Assembly (NCBI GenBank): GCA_016795065.1
Contig: JAEUIU010000053.1
Span: 29,934-93,933, forward strand
Origin: Phycisphaerae bacterium
GTDB taxonomy: Bacteria > Planctomycetota > Phycisphaerae > Phycisphaerales > SM1A02
Direction: 5' to 3'
Length of the DNA: 64,000 nucleotides
Positions 7,707 through 17,205 of the stretch are shown here, piece after piece; the stretch's first letter is position 1; each line of letters starts with the position of its first letter. The notes beneath the pieces were generated by a model. That model saw nothing but the letters and a program-made list of their open reading frames with translations. It had not been told where the DNA came from and ran no database searches. The translations under genes and the position numbers were made by a program.

Positions 7707-10144
7707 TTGCCGGCGGCCGTGGGTTTGGTCGACTGCGGATAGAGGAGCAAGCGATCGTGGCAGAGGAGGATGAGATCCGCGGCACCATCGCCGGTCACGT
7801 CGGCGATCGAACCCATCGACGGCTCGAACTCGCGCGGTTCGCCGCCGGAGAACATGCGGCTTTCGAAGACCTTGAAGCTGGTTGCGTAGAGCAATCGCCG
7901 GGCGTCGGAGAAGGTGAGGACCTCGGCCATCTGCTCGGCGGCATCGAGAGCGATGATGTCGACCCGTTGGTCGCCGTTGGCGTCGCCGATCACGAGTTCG
8001 TGGTGGGTGCGGCGCTGCGAATCGCTACGCCATGAGGCGATCTCATTGAGCTTGAGCCGTGAACCCGAGAGCCGGGCGATCGCGAAGCCGTCCTCGCCGA
8101 TGGCCAGGATGTCCGTGGTTCCGTCCCCCGAGAAGGCCCCGACTCGGATGTCGCCGAACTTGAAGCCGCTCACGGTCAGGGCGTCGGTCTGCTGCCAGAG
8201 GCCGTCCTTCTTCGAGAAGAGGAGGAGCGACGAGTTCTCGCGATCGCTCGCGACGAGGCTCGCTCCGGCGGCACCCTGTGCGGGCAGGACGGCGAGGGAG
8301 ACGAGTTTCGCGTCGCCCCGATCAGCGTTGATTTGCTGGACGACCTGCCAACCTGGGCTCGAGCCGGCTGCGGGTGTCTCTTCGTAGCGCAGGGCGCGGA
8401 TGAAGTTCCGGTCGGCAACGAGCAGCTCGGCCTTGCCGTCGCCATCGATGTCGAGCGCGGCGTTGTTCAGGTCGTTGGCGGCCTGGACGAGCCCGAACTG
8501 TCCCATGTCCTTACTCTCGCGAAGTTCGTACGCGTCCTTGTCATGGCTGCGATGCAGCATGATCATTGGCTTGTCCGCGGTCAGGAGCAGGATGTCGCGG
8601 TGCCCATCCTGATCGGCGTCGAGGGCGACGATCGCGTCGGGCTGCTTGGCGAGCGAACCGAGCTTGATCGGTTCCTTCGCCGTGGCGGCGCTGCCGTCGA
8701 GGGCGAGCAGTTCCAGGATGTAGTTGCGGCCATCCTTGGCGACCACGGCGAGGCGCGGTCCTTCGTCCAGCGTGACGAGGCTCTGGACGACCGGCACGTG
8801 ACCCGCGGCAATGGTGAGGGCCTGCGGGAAGCCGATGCCGCTCGGGCTGGACTTGGTCCGCCCGACGACGCCTTCCTTCTCGCTCAGGAGGAAGATCTCG
8901 GCGGGCGACGCTTTGGCCGGATCACCGTCGATGTCCCCAGCCACGACCGAGTCCAGATCGGCATAGGCCGGCGCGTTCACCGGAGGCTGGAGCCCCTTGC
9001 CCTTGACCTGTCGGTAGTAGGCGGCCGCGTTGTCCTGGCGATTCGTCGCAAGAAGGTCGAGCAGGCCATCGCCATCGATGTCGGCAACGGCGACCGAACG
9101 CTTTCGGTTGCCCGGATCGGCGAAGCTCCAGACCGTGAGCGGGGCTTCACGCGTGCCGCTCGACTCGACCTCGGCTGGCTTGAGGTCATACACAACGAGA
9201 CGCTTGGTCGAGCGTTCGATGGTCGCGAGGGCGGCGCCGGTCAGCCCGGGAATCGCCAGCGGAGCGGCCTCGACCAACGGGGGCATCTCAAAGCGAAGCT
9301 GCGAACCGAGGGCCTTGCGATTTGCGTTCCCTTCCGGACTGGCCAACCAGAGCCGGACCGGTGTTGGGTGATCGGGAGCGATGCCGATGACGTCGTTGAG
9401 GCCGTCGGCGTCGAAATCGCTGACCAAGAGGGCCACAAGCTGGTCACCTCCCGAGCCAAGCTGAACCTCGTCGCCCATCGTCGTCCCATCGAGGGGCCAA
9501 AGGGTGAGGCGACCGGAAACGATCGCCGCTATGTCCTTCCGGTCGTCGCCGACCAGATCGACTACGGCGAAGGCATCGGGCAGCGGGGCGAGTCCCTTGA
9601 CCGCGGTCTTGCGGGCCAATTCGAAAACGCCGGCCTTCACTTGGCGAAGAAAACCGATCGTGCCCGGCTGCCCGGCGTAGATCAGGTCGACGAGACCGTC
9701 GCCATCGAAGTCGTGGGCGGCCAGGCCGGTGATCTGGTGGCCGACGCTGATCGACTCGCGGCGGAAGCGCCAATGCTCGGGAAGCTCGTTGACCCGCGAC
9801 GGCGGGGGAACCTCATCGGTCGGCTTCGCGCCGGCCTTCTGGTACTGGACCTCGATCCGGCTCTTGGAGTTGTTGGCGACGACGATGTCGATGAGGCCGT
9901 CGCCGTTCATGTCCGCGGTGAGGAAGGGGCCCGCGTTGTTGTCGATCTTGATGACCTCCAAGCCATCGAAGCCGAAGTAGGCCGCGAGGTCGCGATCGTC
10001 AGCGTTGGCCGAAGCCCCAAGCAGGAACGCGGAAAGGGAAAGGAGCCTCGTCACACCGAGTCGCCCCTTCGCTCGACGCAGGAGCGGCTGGCGGGCGACG
10101 GGGAGCGAGGATTCGGCGGGGGAGGAGTCAGCGTGGCGGCGCAT
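7703..10144 (-). CDS. Secreted FG-GAP/VCBS beta-propeller protein
   Basis: About 813 residues from the ATG at 10144. A longer open frame to 10522 runs back over the divergent protease gene and is not protein-like. A GTG at 10054 would start directly at the hydrophobic signal segment (TRLLSLSAFLLGASANA) and is an alternative. The body is a series of FG-GAP/VCBS repeats with calcium-loop signatures such as DMNGDGLIDIVVANNS, DFDGDGLVDLIYAG, DIDGDGLLDLLATN, DQDGHRDILLL, DIDGDGKAELLVAD and DVTGDGAADLILL, predicting an extracellular beta-propeller. No catalytic motif was seen. It is coupled by an ATGA overlap to the PhoX-like gene downstream, so both products may act together outside the cytoplasm. 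Confidence 0.87.
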   Translation of the reverse strand: MRRHADSSPAESSLPVARQPLLRRAKGRLGVTRLLSLSAFLLGASANADDRDLAAYFGFDGLEVIKIDNNAGPFLTADMNGDGLIDIVVANNSKSRIEVQYQKAGAKPTDEVPPPSRVNELPEHWRFRRESISVGHQITGLAAHDFDGDGLVDLIYAGQPGTIGFLRQVKAGVFELARKTAVKGLAPLPDAFAVVDLVGDDRKDIAAIVSGRLTLWPLDGTTMGDEVQLGSGGDQLVALLVSDFDADGLNDVIGIAPDHPTPVRLWLASPEGNANRKALGSQLRFEMPPLVEAAPLAIPGLTGAALATIERSTKRLVVYDLKPAEVESSGTREAPLTVWSFADPGNRKRSVAVADIDGDGLLDLLATNRQDNAAAYYRQVKGKGLQPPVNAPAYADLDSVVAGDIDGDPAKASPAEIFLLSEKEGVVGRTKSSPSGIGFPQALTIAAGHVPVVQSLVTLDEGPRLAVVAKDGRNYILELLALDGSAATAKEPIKLGSLAKQPDAIVALDADQDGHRDILLLTADKPMIMLHRSHDKDAYELRESKDMGQFGLVQAANDLNNAALDIDGDGKAELLVADRNFIRALRYEETPAAGSSPGWQVVQQINADRGDAKLVSLAVLPAQGAAGASLVASDRENSSLLLFSKKDGLWQQTDALTVSGFKFGDIRVGAFSGDGTTDILAIGEDGFAIARLSGSRLKLNEIASWRSDSQRRTHHELVIGDANGDQRVDIIALDAAEQMAEVLTFSDARRLLYATSFKVFESRMFSGGEPREFEPSMGSIADVTGDGAADLILLCHDRLLLYPQSTKPTAAGK

Positions 10145-10229
10145 ACGTTGGATTGGCTCCGGTCGAGTGGGCCCGTATAGTAGCCCGAGCCTTGACCTCC
10201 GTTCGGAGCAGGTCACGTAGGAGTCCGGC

Positions 10230-11237
10230 ATGGGTTTGACCACACGCGCGTTGTTTTCGTTTCGTTTCCGGGTTGCGTTCCTCGCGTTGGCCGGAGCGCT
10301 TGCCGTCGGTGGGTTGCCAAGCGAATCTCTCGCAGCCGACACCGTGAAACTGAAGAGCGGGGCCCAAGTCATGGGCGACGTCCTCAAGCGCACCGATCGG
10401 GCGGTCTGGGTCGATGTGGGTGCCGATGTCCTGCGTTTCTCGATGGACGACGTCGAGAGCGTCGAGATGGCCGCCGCCACCACCGAGAAGGTCGAGACCA
10501 AGCAGGATTCGCTCTTTTCCACCGCCGACGACCTGCCGGAACTTCCCGCGAAGGATCAGGCCAAGCGCGTCGGTCCGACGGTCATCAAGGTGTCGACGCC
10601 GGCGGGCCTGGGCTCGGGCGTCATCATCCACAAGAGCGGCTACGCGATCACCAACGCCCACGTCGTGCAGGGCGAAACGACCCTGCGGGTGACGGTCTGG
10701 CTGCCGGAAGGCGATGACACGCTCAAGCGGGTCGACATCGACGACGTCGAACTGATCGCCGTGAACAACCACGTCGACCTTGCCCTCATCAAGATGAAGC
10801 ATCCGGAGGGGAAGGACTTCCAGTTCTCGCCGGTTGCCCGCATCGAGAGCGTCACGGCGGGCGAATCGGTCTTCGCGATCGGCAACCCGTTGGGTCTGGA
10901 GCGAACCATGACCCAAGGCGTCGTCTCGACGGTCTCTCGCAACTTCGAGGGGTTGACCTATATCCAGACCGACACGCCGATCAATCCCGGCAACTCCGGC
11001 GGTCCGCTCTTTAATAGCCACGGCGAGGTCGTCGGCATCACCAACATGGGCATCACCGGCGGCGAGGCCCTCGGCTTCGCGATCCCCGCCCGCTACGTGA
11101 AGGACTTCGTCCGCAACCGCGAGGCCTTCGCCTACGACAAGAACAACCCCAACTCGGGCCACAACTACCAGAAGCCGCCGGCCCGCCGCGAGGTCGGCGT
11201 GGCCCCGCAGCTCCAGGATGGTTCGTCGGAGAAGTGA
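10230..11237 (+). CDS. HtrA-like trypsin-fold serine protease without PDZ domain
   Basis: A 335-residue exported protein; AGGAG at 10219-10223 precedes the ATG. After a signal peptide (FLALAGALAVGGLPSESLAA), residues about 35-80 form a small beta-rich segment (VKLKSGAQVMGDVLKR) and residues about 110-310 a DegP-type protease domain. The catalytic triad is visible: His144 in TNAHVV, Asp183 in NHVDLALI and Ser256 in GNSGGPL, with the oxyanion context TDTPINPGNSGG. HtrA/DegP proteins normally carry one or two C-terminal PDZ domains; here the chain ends about 30 residues after the protease fold. It is probably a periplasmic quality-control or regulatory protease. The gene is divergent from the FG-GAP gene. 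Confidence 0.92.
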   Translation: MGLTTRALFSFRFRVAFLALAGALAVGGLPSESLAADTVKLKSGAQVMGDVLKRTDRAVWVDVGADVLRFSMDDVESVEMAAATTEKVETKQDSLFSTADDLPELPAKDQAKRVGPTVIKVSTPAGLGSGVIIHKSGYAITNAHVVQGETTLRVTVWLPEGDDTLKRVDIDDVELIAVNNHVDLALIKMKHPEGKDFQFSPVARIESVTAGESVFAIGNPLGLERTMTQGVVSTVSRNFEGLTYIQTDTPINPGNSGGPLFNSHGEVVGITNMGITGGEALGFAIPARYVKDFVRNREAFAYDKNNPNSGHNYQKPPARREVGVAPQLQDGSSEK

Positions 11238-11490
11238 CCGACTTTGGACTGACCGCTGGAATGTAACCGGCTGGCCTTGCCTCCGAAGAAGTCCCGCCGA
11301 GCGTGGCGCACCGCGAGGAACCTCCGAGCTGCACCATAGCCAGCGGCCCTGATCACGGGCAATTTTGAGGCTGCGGTCGACTTCCGCTGTCACCGAGCCG
11401 AGGAAATCGGGTACAAGCCCCACTCGGGTTCGGCGGGAGGGTGGTACTTCCTACTCGCTCGCCGTTCGAACCCCTCTTTCGGAACCACGC

Positions 11491-13299
11491 ATGACAAGCA
11501 TGACACGCCAGACCAGCACTCTTCGTTCGAACTGTCGTCTCGCCACCCCAGCATTCTCGTTTATCGCCAGCCTCGGCCTCGTCGCGTCCGCTTGGGGCGC
11601 CGACGCTCTCTCGATCAAGGCGATCGCTCCCGAGGATTCGATCCTCGTGGTTGGCATCGACGACTTCCAGGGCATGCGCAGCCGCTTCGAGAAGACCCCG
11701 ATTGGTGCATGGTGGGGTTCGAAAGATGTCCAGGACCGAGCCAAGCCGTGGCGCGACAAGATGGAGGAAGGCCTCGACAAGATGACCCAGGAGCTGGGCG
11801 TCCCCCGCGACACGCTGCAATGGCCGACCTCGTTCGGCATGGCCATGTACGCAGCGCTCAACGAGGAAACCGGGCAGCATGACCCGGCGATGATCGTGTT
11901 CGTCGACTGGTCGAAGAACGCCGAGAGCTTCGGCAAGCTCTACGACGCCGCCATCGCGAAGATGGAAAAGGAAGCAGCCGACAGCTTCACCGTCGAGGAG
12001 ATCAAGGGTCATCGCGTCTACGTCCAGAAGCCCCCGGCCGAGGAAGCGACGCCTGAAGGCGCTGAAGGCGAGGAAGATGAGGGTGATCCCTTCGGCGCAC
12101 CGCCGATGCCGAACCCCTTCGAGAAGCCTTGCTTCACGCGAGACGGCAGTCGCCTTCTTGTCGCCGGCAACCCAGGTTCGATGCAGGAACTCCTTGGCTC
12201 CATTGAGAACGACAAGCGCAAGAGCATCGCCGACACCGAGGACTTCCGCGGCACGATGGAACTCAGCGGCGGTTCGGACGCCTACGTTGCCTTCTTAACG
12301 GCTCCGGCACAGAAGCTGCTCGCGACGCTTGGGCCGCAGGCCATGATGGCCACACCCTTCCTCTCGGGCCTCTTTGGCGATATTCGCGGTTTCGGCATGG
12401 GCGTTTCCTTCGACGGCAAGTCGGCACCGGTCGAGTCATCGATCGGCATGTACATCCCAGGTCCCAAGAAGGGGCTCCTGTCGCTCCTCCCGGCCGGTGC
12501 GGTCGAGAAGATCCCGGCGATGGTGCCCGCCGACGCGATCAGCTACGCCCACATGAATTTCCAGTTCAGCGGCCTGATGAAGGTCGTCGACGAGTTCATC
12601 ACCAGCCTTGGTCCGCCGATGAGCGACGCCATGAAGCAGGAGATGGAGCCGTTTGATGCGGTGCTTCGCGGCGCATTCGCCGGCATGGGCCCGAGCATGC
12701 ACATGTGGGGCACCTTGAAGCAGCCGATCACGGCTGAGAGTAACGCGACGACCTTCGCCGTCTCGGTCAGCGACAACAACGCCGTCCAGAAGATGGCCCA
12801 GATGTTTGCGCCGATGGCCGGCCTCGCCCCGCGCGACTTCGTCGGCAACACGGTCTATTCGGCCGACGACGAGTTCATGCCGGTGGCCTTGGGCCTTGGT
12901 GGTTCGTACATGTTCGTCGGCGAGACCGAAGCGGTGGAGCAGTCGCTCCGGGCGCTCGGACAGACCGATGCGGCGTCGAGCCTTGAGGGCGACCCGATCC
13001 TCAAGGCCGTTCGGTCGCACTGGAGCGGCGATGACCTCGTCGGTTACGGCTACAGCAACACGGCTGCGATGCTCGAAGCCCAGGAAGCGATGTTCGAACA
13101 GTTCGCACCGATGATTGATGACGCAGCCGATGACACCGGCCTCGCCGTCGCCAGTCTTGACCTGCAGCTCAGCGACCTTCTCAAGGCCCTCGATCCGAAG
13201 ATCATGAAGGAGTACTTCGGCCCGACGACCTGGGAACTCCGCTCGGTCAAGACCGGCTTCCGGTTTGACACGAAGCTCCTGCCGGTTTCCGGCAAGTAG
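11491..13299 (+). CDS. Secreted protein of unknown function
   Basis: About 602 residues from the ATG at 11491, chosen because it opens a signal peptide (FSFIASLGLVASAWGA) and because the frame upstream of it is not protein-like. I do not recognise a family. Early sequence reads as PEDSILVVGIDDFQGMRSRF and later parts alternate hydrophobic strands with Gly/Ser loops. An acidic linker (EEATPEGAEGEEDEGD) lies near residue 190. The pattern of a 'score' protein with repeated alpha/beta units (compare DUF3352-like secreted proteins) is only a weak resemblance. It follows the HtrA-like protease on the same strand after 253 bases and ends in a strong terminator at 13327. Confidence 0.8.
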   Translation: MTSMTRQTSTLRSNCRLATPAFSFIASLGLVASAWGADALSIKAIAPEDSILVVGIDDFQGMRSRFEKTPIGAWWGSKDVQDRAKPWRDKMEEGLDKMTQELGVPRDTLQWPTSFGMAMYAALNEETGQHDPAMIVFVDWSKNAESFGKLYDAAIAKMEKEAADSFTVEEIKGHRVYVQKPPAEEATPEGAEGEEDEGDPFGAPPMPNPFEKPCFTRDGSRLLVAGNPGSMQELLGSIENDKRKSIADTEDFRGTMELSGGSDAYVAFLTAPAQKLLATLGPQAMMATPFLSGLFGDIRGFGMGVSFDGKSAPVESSIGMYIPGPKKGLLSLLPAGAVEKIPAMVPADAISYAHMNFQFSGLMKVVDEFITSLGPPMSDAMKQEMEPFDAVLRGAFAGMGPSMHMWGTLKQPITAESNATTFAVSVSDNNAVQKMAQMFAPMAGLAPRDFVGNTVYSADDEFMPVALGLGGSYMFVGETEAVEQSLRALGQTDAASSLEGDPILKAVRSHWSGDDLVGYGYSNTAAMLEAQEAMFEQFAPMIDDAADDTGLAVASLDLQLSDLLKALDPKIMKEYFGPTTWELRSVKTGFRFDTKLLPVSGK

Positions 13300-13326
13300 T
13301 CCGCTCAAGCCCCTTGAACACCACAC

Positions 13327-13353
13327 GCCCCGCTCGCTTCGAGCGGGGCTTTT
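13327..13353 (+). terminator. Rho-independent terminator
   Basis: Perfect 10-bp GC-rich stem (GCCCCGCTCG against CGAGCGGGGC) with a 3-base loop, followed by TTTT. It ends transcription of the secreted-protein gene that stops at 13299. The T run abuts the stop codon of the convergent hydrolase gene. Confidence 0.85.
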
Positions 13354-14321
13354 CATTGCTGCGTGATCGACGATCGGGGATTCGCCGAGAGCACCAAGCG
13401 CAGGAACTCGCGGATCTCCCGCTCGAAGCGTTCCGGGTGTCGGGCGTGGTGATCGGCGTGCTCGACGTCGGGCAACTCGACGTACGTGACCAGGTCGCGC
13501 GCTGGCACCGCGTCGGCGATCGCCTTGGCCGGGTCCCGAGGCGAGATGCGATCGTGCTCGCCCTGAAGAACGAGAAGCGGGACGGTGAGTTGCGTCGCGG
13601 CCTGTTGCGTGTCGTGGAATCGCACGCCCCGCCAACGGAGGATGGTTTTGGCCAAGGCCATGAAAAGTCCCCGCGGCAGGTCGCGGGCTGCGAGCCGCGA
13701 TTCGATCGGGGTCAGAATCGTGTCGTAGGGAGCAATGGCCACGACGCCCTTGACGCGCGATCGCTCGCGACCGTCGACAGCGCAGCGGATGGCGATGGTG
13801 GCGCCCATCGAGTGGCCGGCGAGGATGACCGGGCCGGGCGAGAGCGTGGCCAGAAGTCGATCGATGTCCTCGGTCTCGAGCGTGCCGAGGGTCGTGGCGA
13901 TGCGCGAGTCGCCGTGGCCTCGGAGGTCAGGCAGATAGACCGACGCATTCTCGAAGAGGAAGGGGCCGAGCCGGTTCAGCGAATCGATCCGTGAGCGACC
14001 CCAGCCGTGCAGGAGCACGATGTGGAGGCGTTCCTGATCACAGGTCGTGTCATCGATCGCCTCGGCGGAACGGGAGACTTCCCAGACCGGCATGACTGCC
14101 CGCCCGGCGCCTACGGCGATGTCCACGTCAAATGCCCGGTGGGGGAGGCCCAGGTCTTCCGGCGTGCTCGGGAGCCCCCGAGCTAAGGCGAACGCCAATC
14201 CGCCCTTGGGCGGGTTGCGGACCTCCTGCACGATGAGGCTGACGTAGATCGTGACCACGATCAGCCCCGCCGCCGCGAAGAGGATCAGAACGCCGAAGAG
14301 TTGGAGGAGAAAGGTCTGCAC
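13353..14321 (-). CDS. Membrane-anchored alpha/beta hydrolase
   Basis: An alpha/beta-hydrolase (Hydrolase_4-like) with an N-terminal membrane helix (LFGVLILFAAAGLIVVTIYV). The motif LHGWGRSR marks the oxyanion loop, DLRGHGDS follows, and the nucleophile elbow is GHSMG. The acid DRISP and the His in ELPDVEHADHH complete a plausible triad. The start is uncertain: no ATG precedes the helix. I take the GTG at 14321; a GTG at 14375 would add 18 residues and overlap the divergent PLP-enzyme gene, whose ATG is at 14366. Substrate is unknown; such proteins include esterases, lysophospholipases and peptidases. Confidence 0.82.
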   Translation of the reverse strand: MQTFLLQLFGVLILFAAAGLIVVTIYVSLIVQEVRNPPKGGLAFALARGLPSTPEDLGLPHRAFDVDIAVGAGRAVMPVWEVSRSAEAIDDTTCDQERLHIVLLHGWGRSRIDSLNRLGPFLFENASVYLPDLRGHGDSRIATTLGTLETEDIDRLLATLSPGPVILAGHSMGATIAIRCAVDGRERSRVKGVVAIAPYDTILTPIESRLAARDLPRGLFMALAKTILRWRGVRFHDTQQAATQLTVPLLVLQGEHDRISPRDPAKAIADAVPARDLVTYVELPDVEHADHHARHPERFEREIREFLRLVLSANPRSSITQQ

Positions 14322-14365
14322 GACGATGGGTTCGGGAGGGACGGGCGGCGCGTCACAATACTGCC

Positions 14366-15610
14366 ATGAGCCCACAGACGCCTGACACCTCCCGGGCCAA
14401 GGACTTTGACCCGATCGAATCCCTCGCCACGCTCCGCCATGAGTTCGGCGAGCACGGCGGCGTCAACATGTCGATCGAGGCGAGCACGACCTTCACAGTC
14501 ATGGACGCGGAGACGATGCCGCGGATTTTCCATGGCGAGCGGGGGCCCGAGATCGGCGGGTGCTACCTCTACGGTCGGCACTTCAACCCAACCGTCTACG
14601 TCCTCGGACGCCAGATTGCGGCGATGGAGGGAATGGCCTCGGGCTACTGCACGGCCAGCGGCATGGCGGCGATCGCAGGGGTGTTGACCCAGCTCTGTGA
14701 CTCGGGCGACCACATCGTCTCCTCGCGGGCGGTCTATGGCGGGACTTTCGCCCTGATGAGCGACTACTTCCCGAAGAAGTCCGGGGTCCGAACGAGTTTC
14801 GTCGACATCACCAACCTGGCCGAGGTCGAGACGGCCTTCACCGCGAAGACGAAGGTGCTCTATGCCGAGAGCCTCTCGAACCCGACGTTGCGCGTCGCGG
14901 ACATTCCTGAGCTTGGTGCCATCGCCAAGCGGCACAACGCGACGCTCATCGTCGACAACACCTTCTGCCCGCTGATCGTCTCACCGGCGAAGCTCGGGGC
15001 CGACGTCGTCGTCCATAGCCTGACCAAGTTCATCAGCGGAGCGTCGGACATCGTGGCCGGCGCGGTCTGCGGTTCGAACGAGTTCATCGCCAGCCTGATG
15101 GATGTCCACACCGGTTCGCTCATGCTCCTCGGGCCGACGATGGATCCGAAGATCGCCCATGAGCTGAGCCTGCGGGTGCCACACCTTGGCCTTCGCGTCG
15201 CCGAGCATGGGCGTCGTGCGTTGAACTTCGCGACGCGATTGCGCGAGCGGGGGTTCCACGTCGTCTATCCCGGTTTGCCCGACCATCCCGACCATGCCTT
15301 GGCCAAGCGGCTCTTCCGCCCGGAGTTCGGCTTCGGCGGACTCTTCACCATCGATCTGGAATCGAAGGAGCGGGCCTTCCGCTTCATGGAACTCCTTCAG
15401 AACCGCGACCGCTTCGGCTACATGGCGGTGAGCCTAGGCTACTTCGACACGCCCATGTCCTGTTCGGCGAGCTCGACGTCGAGTGAACTGAGCGACGACG
15501 CCTTGCGCGCGGCGGGGATCCGTCCGGGCCTGGTCCGCATGTCGATCGGGTACACCGGGAGCGTCGAACAGCGATGGGAACAGCTTGAGGATGCCTTCAA
15601 ACGGTTGTGA
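14366..15610 (+). CDS. Cys/Met metabolism PLP-dependent enzyme (trans-sulfuration family)
   Basis: A 414-residue fold-type I PLP enzyme of the cystathionine gamma-synthase / methionine gamma-lyase group. Family marks include YGRHFNPTV near the N-terminus, the ASGMAAIAGVL helix that holds the cofactor phosphate, ESLSNPTLRVADIP, VDNTFCPLI, and the PLP lysine in SLTKFISGASD (Lys221). The C-terminal SLGYFDTPMSCSAS and RMSIGYTGSVE are also typical. The exact reaction (synthase, beta-lyase, gamma-lyase or sulfhydrylase) cannot be fixed from sequence; methionine gamma-lyase-like is my best guess. It is divergent from the hydrolase gene and convergent with the zinc-ribbon pair, so it appears to be monocistronic. 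Confidence 0.9.
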   Translation: MSPQTPDTSRAKDFDPIESLATLRHEFGEHGGVNMSIEASTTFTVMDAETMPRIFHGERGPEIGGCYLYGRHFNPTVYVLGRQIAAMEGMASGYCTASGMAAIAGVLTQLCDSGDHIVSSRAVYGGTFALMSDYFPKKSGVRTSFVDITNLAEVETAFTAKTKVLYAESLSNPTLRVADIPELGAIAKRHNATLIVDNTFCPLIVSPAKLGADVVVHSLTKFISGASDIVAGAVCGSNEFIASLMDVHTGSLMLLGPTMDPKIAHELSLRVPHLGLRVAEHGRRALNFATRLRERGFHVVYPGLPDHPDHALAKRLFRPEFGFGGLFTIDLESKERAFRFMELLQNRDRFGYMAVSLGYFDTPMSCSASSTSSELSDDALRAAGIRPGLVRMSIGYTGSVEQRWEQLEDAFKRL

Positions 15611-15630
15611 AACGGGAGCGCCGAGCCCGC

Positions 15631-17205
15631 TCACGATGCCGATGGCTGTGACGTCGACGCAGCCTTCAAGCGCCACACCCGCCAGCCGGGGGGATGCGTG
15701 CCCTTGGGGCGATGGGCCGGGTCCAGCGACTCCTCGAGCTGAAGGACGACCTCGCCCATCCAGTCCTGTGAACCGGGCATGCCGATGGGCCGGCCGCTTT
15801 GGCGCGGGACGCTCTGGTCGGAGGGAAGCTCGGGGCGGAAGCGGAGTTCGATCGTCGAGGGCCAGGGCTGCACCGATGCTCCATTCGGCCGCTCCGCGAT
15901 CCAGGAGATCGAGTCCCACGTGGTGCGGGGCCTGAGACGGCCGATCGGTCGCCATGCATCGCCATCGCGCATGTCGACGGAGCCGGAGACCGTCGCCCCG
16001 AAGCGAGGCGTGATATGCAGGTGACAGAGATCGCGGGTCCCTTGGCGCAACGCGATTCGGTAGATCTCCACCGAAGGCGTGTCGAGCGGATCCAACGGAT
16101 CGAAGGGGCTCCACGCCGACAGAGGCGCCGGAGTCTCCTGATGCCGAACCGAGAAGGATCCTTCGATGATGAGTGGCCCGATGGGGGTGTGAGTACCAGC
16201 GAACTCGGCGACCAGGCTTGCCTTGACGGTCAATCGGTGGAGGCCTGGCTCAAGGGTCGTTGAGATCGTGCCTGCTGCACCACTCCATGTGCGATTGCGA
16301 GGTTCGATGGACGCCGTCGGATCGGTGACGGGGACGCCGTCGACGTCAAGACCCGACACCAGCACGCTGACGTGGCAGGCATGCGGCAGGGCGATGCGAA
16401 GGCACCAGCGAAGCGGTTCGCCCGTCGCGAGCGACTCGGGAAGGAGCAGGGTGGACACCTGCGGACAGCGTGCGAGCACCGCCGTGCACTCCGTTTCGCT
16501 CAGTGCTTCGGCGAACATCGCGTTGGCGAGCATTTCGAGGACGTACGCTTGCCGCTTCGGCGAGGGCATCGGTTGCGAGCCGTCAAGGACGCCTCGAAGC
16601 CATGCGGCGTCATCGGGTCGTACCGCGACCCAAGCCTGGTGGTTGTTGCGGAGCGAACAGAACTCATCCAGCGGCGGCGGAGGGACCTCATCGGAAGCCA
16701 GGGCAGCTCGTTGCCGACGGGCCTGTTCGGCCAACTCCACGCGCTCGAGAAGAACGCTGTCGGTCGCACCGGCGGATCGCCAAAGCGACAGCGCCCCCCA
16801 GACCAGAGGCACCGCCGTCCCGAGGGTCAGGGCAATTCCGCCAAAGAGAACGACCGGGGCAGTCACGAGGGCTGAGGTCGGCAGCGTGCCCCGTTGCACC
16901 CAAACCAACCTGGGGTCGCCCATGCCCTCGCAAGCCTGACCGCATTCGGGACATCGTGCGGGAAGCGTTCGTTCGGTCGCCCCGAGGAGGGCACTTCCGC
17001 ATGCCCCACAGGCGGGCGGTCGCAATCGGGCCCGACCGCGGAGCGCCCAGCCGGCGCCGCGTACGGCGATGGCCAGAAGCAGGCCGACGACGAGCCCGAT
17101 CAGGCAAGCCCGGAGCAGATCAAAGGCGCCCTGATCCATGCGGGCCAGCCAGGCCCGAATGGAAGAGGCGTCGCCGGTCGCCGCCGACACGAGCAGGGGG
17201 ATCAT
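15631..17205 (-). CDS. Zinc-ribbon membrane protein of unknown function (second of a pair)
   Basis: About 524 residues. The frame stays open upstream, but the ATG at 17205 overlaps the stop of the preceding gene (ATGA), which fixes the start. There is one membrane helix at about residues 29-55, a zinc ribbon (C66-G-A-C69 with C85-P-E-C88), and a second helix at about 112-142. The remaining 380 residues are predicted outside or in the periplasm and show beta-strand character with no recognised domain. It has the same layout as the coupled upstream gene, so the two are probably diverged paralogues. Function unknown. Confidence 0.8.
   Translation of the reverse strand: MIPLLVSAATGDASSIRAWLARMDQGAFDLLRACLIGLVVGLLLAIAVRGAGWALRGRARLRPPACGACGSALLGATERTLPARCPECGQACEGMGDPRLVWVQRGTLPTSALVTAPVVLFGGIALTLGTAVPLVWGALSLWRSAGATDSVLLERVELAEQARRQRAALASDEVPPPPLDEFCSLRNNHQAWVAVRPDDAAWLRGVLDGSQPMPSPKRQAYVLEMLANAMFAEALSETECTAVLARCPQVSTLLLPESLATGEPLRWCLRIALPHACHVSVLVSGLDVDGVPVTDPTASIEPRNRTWSGAAGTISTTLEPGLHRLTVKASLVAEFAGTHTPIGPLIIEGSFSVRHQETPAPLSAWSPFDPLDPLDTPSVEIYRIALRQGTRDLCHLHITPRFGATVSGSVDMRDGDAWRPIGRLRPRTTWDSISWIAERPNGASVQPWPSTIELRFRPELPSDQSVPRQSGRPIGMPGSQDWMGEVVLQLEESLDPAHRPKGTHPPGWRVWRLKAASTSQPSAS

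Noticed and set aside
8333..10180. 615-residue plus-strand open frame antisense to the FG-GAP gene
   Set aside because: It mirrors the codon structure of the minus-strand FG-GAP gene. The calcium-loop repeats on the minus strand show the true coding direction. Its length is a product of high GC.
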